DNA of 7,595 nt from Gammaproteobacteria bacterium (GTDB taxonomy: Bacteria > Pseudomonadota > Gammaproteobacteria > Pseudomonadales > Pseudohongiellaceae), in NCBI GenBank assembly GCA_003514305.1, contig DORE01000092.1:1-7595 (forward strand), in the 5' to 3' direction. Shown here one piece after another: positions 5,454 to 7,595 of this stretch. Under the pieces are notes generated by a model. The model was not told the origin of the DNA. It made no database searches and saw nothing but the letters and a program-made list of their open reading frames with translations. The translations under genes were made by a program, and so were the position numbers. How positions within the stretch are numbered: the first letter of the stretch is position 1; each line of letters starts with the position of its first letter.

Positions 5454-6884
5454 ATGTCTCGAGCTATTAAGAAGGTCCTGATAGCCAATCGCGGCGAGAT
5501 CGCGCTGCGTATCGTACGCGCCTGCGCTGAAGCATCTATACGGTCAGTCGCGGTCTACACCGAACCAGATCGCTACGGATTATTTGTCAAAAGAGCCGAT
5601 GAGGCTTATTCACTGGGGAACGATCCCTTAGCCGGCTATCTCGACCCAACGCGAATCGTAAATCTCGCCATTGAAACCGGCTGCGACGCTATCCACCCAG
5701 GCTACGGATTTCTTTCCGAAAATCCCGAATTGGCAAGACTCTGTGCAGAAAAGAGGATTATATTCATCGGGCCCAGGGCTGAGGTAATAAGACGTATGGG
5801 AGACAAGACGCAGGCCCGACTCGCTATGACCGAGGCTGGTGTACCGGTTACGCCTGGATCGCCTGGTAATATTAAAAATATAGAAGAAGCTCTCGCAGAA
5901 GCTGACCGCCTTGGCTATCCAGTGATGGTTAAGGCTACCTCTGGTGGTGGTGGCAGAGGCATCCGACGGTGCGATGATGAAGAAGAGCTTAAAAAACAAT
6001 TCCCTCGAGTGATATCGGAAGCGAGCAAGGCCTTTGGATCAGCAGAAGTTTTCATGGAGAAGTGCATTGTTAATCCTAAGCACATTGAGGTCCAGATTCT
6101 GGCCGACAGACATGGAAACGTCATTCATCTGTATGAACGAGATTGCTCGATACAGCGGCGAAACCAGAAGCTAATTGAGATCGCGCCCAGTCCTCAGATC
6201 GGAGATAAACTCCGGCATCGCTTGGGGCAGCTGGCGGTAAGAGCAGCTCGCGCCGTGGGATATGAGAGTGCGGGCACAGTTGAATTCCTGCTAGTGAATG
6301 AAGATATTTATTTCATGGAAATGAACACGCGCATTCAGGTCGAACATACGATCACTGAACAGGTCACTGGGATAGACATCGTTCAGGAACAATTACTTAT
6401 AGCCACTGGTGCGACACTCGCATTCTCCCAAGAATCGGTCAGCATTCGTGGTTATGCTATGCAGCTGCGGATCAACGCTGAAGATCCCAAAAACGACTTT
6501 CTACCCAGTTTTGGACGCATCACTCATTATTATGCGCCAGGAGGACCTGGCGTGAGAGTTGACACTGCTATCTATACGGGCTACGAGATCCCACCTTTTT
6601 ACGATTCCATGTGTTTAAAACTTATAGTTTGGGCACTAGACTGGGAAAGCTTGCTAGCACGTGCACAACGCGCCATTGATGACATGCGCCTGCATGGCAT
6701 TAGGACCACGGCAAATTACTATCAGCAGATCCTGAAACAGCCTGACTTTCGCGACAGAGAATTCAACACCAGCTTCGTAGCGAACCATCCGGAATTATCA
6801 CGATATTCAGATAAAAAGCACCCAAATGACGTAGCGTTAGCGCTTTTTGCCGCGATTGCGGCCTACGCAGGAATTTCTGGCTGA
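5454..6884 (+). CDS. pycA: Pyruvate carboxylase subunit A (biotin carboxylase)
   Basis: This subunit uses ATP and bicarbonate to carboxylate biotin on its partner subunit, the first half-reaction of pyruvate to oxaloacetate. It has 476 residues, the usual size for a single-subunit biotin carboxylase. The N-terminal domain opens with KKVLIANRGEIALRIVRAC. The ATP-grasp part has Lys160 and the glycine loop SGGGGRG (163-169). Glu277, Glu289, Asn291, Arg293, Gln295 and Glu297 (MEMNTRIQVEH) and Lys239 and Arg339 fall at exactly one more than the numbers I recall for E. coli AccC, so the active site is intact. KATSGGGGRGIRRC, GNDPLAGYLD and the Ala-rich C-terminal tail (HPNDVALALFAAIAAYAG) resemble Pseudomonas PycA rather than AccC. 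The next gene, a carboxyltransferase, supports pyruvate carboxylase. No Shine-Dalgarno site precedes the ATG; see the leader peptide at 5406. An acetyl- or acyl-CoA carboxylase subunit is the main alternative, made unlikely by pycB. Confidence 0.93.
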   Translation: MSRAIKKVLIANRGEIALRIVRACAEASIRSVAVYTEPDRYGLFVKRADEAYSLGNDPLAGYLDPTRIVNLAIETGCDAIHPGYGFLSENPELARLCAEKRIIFIGPRAEVIRRMGDKTQARLAMTEAGVPVTPGSPGNIKNIEEALAEADRLGYPVMVKATSGGGGRGIRRCDDEEELKKQFPRVISEASKAFGSAEVFMEKCIVNPKHIEVQILADRHGNVIHLYERDCSIQRRNQKLIEIAPSPQIGDKLRHRLGQLAVRAARAVGYESAGTVEFLLVNEDIYFMEMNTRIQVEHTITEQVTGIDIVQEQLLIATGATLAFSQESVSIRGYAMQLRINAEDPKNDFLPSFGRITHYYAPGGPGVRVDTAIYTGYEIPPFYDSMCLKLIVWALDWESLLARAQRAIDDMRLHGIRTTANYYQQILKQPDFRDREFNTSFVANHPELSRYSDKKHPNDVALALFAAIAAYAGISG

Positions 6885-6887
6885 GGA
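6884..6887 (+). promoter_or_regulatory. Shine-Dalgarno site of pycB
   Basis: AGGA begins on the last base of the pycA stop codon (TGAGGA) and lies 11 bases before the pycB ATG, a slightly long spacing; AGAG at 6891-6894 is a weaker, closer option. The arrangement suggests that pycB is translated by ribosomes finishing pycA. Confidence 0.45.
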
Positions 6888-6898
6888 AACAGAGCTTT

Positions 6899-7595
6899 AT
6901 GAGTGGAGCAAGACCCATTGAGGTGACCGAAGTGATCCTAAGGGACGCGCATCAATCCCTAATAGCGACCAGAATGCGCACCGAGGACATGCTGCCCATC
7001 TGTAAACAACTCGATGCAGTGGGGTTCTGGTCACTCGAAGTTTGGGGCGGCGCCACGTTTGATGCCTGCATCAGGTTTCTCAAGGAAGATCCGTGGATCA
7101 GGTTGAGGCAATTACGAGCCGCTCTGCCCAACACTCGACTGCAAATGCTGCTGCGTGGCCAGAACCTGCTGGGTTATCGCCACTATGCCGACGACGTGGT
7201 TGACGCTTTTGTCGCGAAGTCTGCGGAAAACGGTATTGATGTTTTTCGCATTTTCGACGCACTCAACGACCTTCGCAACATAGAAACTGCTATGAAGGCG
7301 GTGAAGGCCTGCGAGAAGCACGCTCAAGGCACTATTTGCTATACCACCAGCCCCGCCCACACCAGCGACGTTTTCGTTGAACAAGCAAAGCATCTGGAAT
7401 CGATGGGTGCAGATTCCATTGCTATCAAAGATATGGCTGGACTGTTAACGCCATATGCTACTTTCGATCTGGTCAGTGCTATCAAGCAAAGCGTAGCGTT
7501 GCCACTTGCAATTCATTCCCACTCAACTTCGGGATTAGCTTCTATGTGTCAACTCAAAGCAATCGAGGCTGGAGTCGATAGGATCGATACCGCCA
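6899..7595 (+). CDS. pycB: Pyruvate carboxylase subunit B / oxaloacetate decarboxylase alpha-like carboxyltransferase, N-terminal 232 residues (runs off the right edge)
   Basis: This subunit transfers the carboxyl group from biotin to pyruvate. The visible part is a DRE-TIM-like carboxyltransferase barrel: RDAHQSLIATRMRTEDM (15-31) with metal-binding Asp16, LLRGQNLLGYRHYADDVV, FRIFDALNDLRN, IKDMAGLLTP with Lys177 (the lysine expected to be carboxylated) and IHSHSTSG with metal ligands His206 and His208. These are each one less than the positions I recall for V. cholerae OadA (Asp17, Lys178, His207, His209). Family members are about 600 residues, with a C-terminal biotin-carrier domain that would lie beyond the window. 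The start is 14 bases after the pycA stop. Sequence alone does not separate PycB from the alpha subunit of the sodium-pumping oxaloacetate decarboxylase. The adjacent biotin carboxylase, which the decarboxylase does not need, argues for pyruvate carboxylase; the genes downstream are not visible. Confidence 0.9.
   Translation, partial: MSGARPIEVTEVILRDAHQSLIATRMRTEDMLPICKQLDAVGFWSLEVWGGATFDACIRFLKEDPWIRLRQLRAALPNTRLQMLLRGQNLLGYRHYADDVVDAFVAKSAENGIDVFRIFDALNDLRNIETAMKAVKACEKHAQGTICYTTSPAHTSDVFVEQAKHLESMGADSIAIKDMAGLLTPYATFDLVSAIKQSVALPLAIHSHSTSGLASMCQLKAIEAGVDRIDTA

Noticed and set aside
5628..5999. 123-codon minus-strand open frame inside pycA
   Set aside because: The plus strand here encodes conserved biotin carboxylase sequence, and the antisense product is low in protein-like character.
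5454..6884. Reading the gene as accC of acetyl-CoA carboxylase
   Set aside because: The next gene is a pyruvate/oxaloacetate-type carboxyltransferase rather than accB, and the glycine loop (KATSGGGGRGIRRC) and C-terminal tail fit PycA.

Overview
The window looks like chromosomal DNA from a Gram-negative gammaproteobacterium. The evidence is an LptF/LptG pair (lipopolysaccharide export, so an outer membrane) and a split pyruvate carboxylase whose first subunit reads very like the Pseudomonas-type PycA. Base composition looks near 50% GC by eye. A marine or environmental lineage is a guess. I see no mobile element, CRISPR array, tRNA or rRNA, and nothing that suggests recent transfer.

Layout. 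Positions 1-4722 are a co-directional minus-strand run. In transcription order it holds a secreted M1-family zinc metallopeptidase (4722-2269), a small exported DUF6702-like protein (2303-1722, start inside the peptidase gene), lptF (1636-527) and the first 176 codons of lptG (530 to the left edge). lptF and lptG share a 4-base ATGA overlap. Positions 4723-5453 are a divergent intergenic region of about 730 bases with no confident gene. It holds a few small open frames, two inverted repeats and a possible 13-codon leader peptide. Positions 5454-7595 are a plus-strand operon: pycA (biotin carboxylase subunit, complete) and pycB (carboxyltransferase/biotin-carrier subunit, cut by the right edge), 14 bases apart.

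How the genes work together. LptF and LptG form the inner-membrane part of the LptB2FG transporter that extracts LPS from the inner membrane. The two genes upstream encode exported proteins that probably act in the periplasm. Their physical link to lptFG is not the familiar arrangement, in which lptFG lies divergent from the cytosolic aminopeptidase gene pepA. PycA and PycB together should carboxylate pyruvate to oxaloacetate, an anaplerotic reaction. pycA has no visible Shine-Dalgarno sequence, but the short upstream frame with its own purine-rich site ends 6 bases before the pycA start, which suggests translational coupling.

No clearly new multi-gene system is visible. The points most worth checking are the pycA leader peptide, the M1 peptidase-DUF6702-lptFG linkage and the small frames in the intergenic region.
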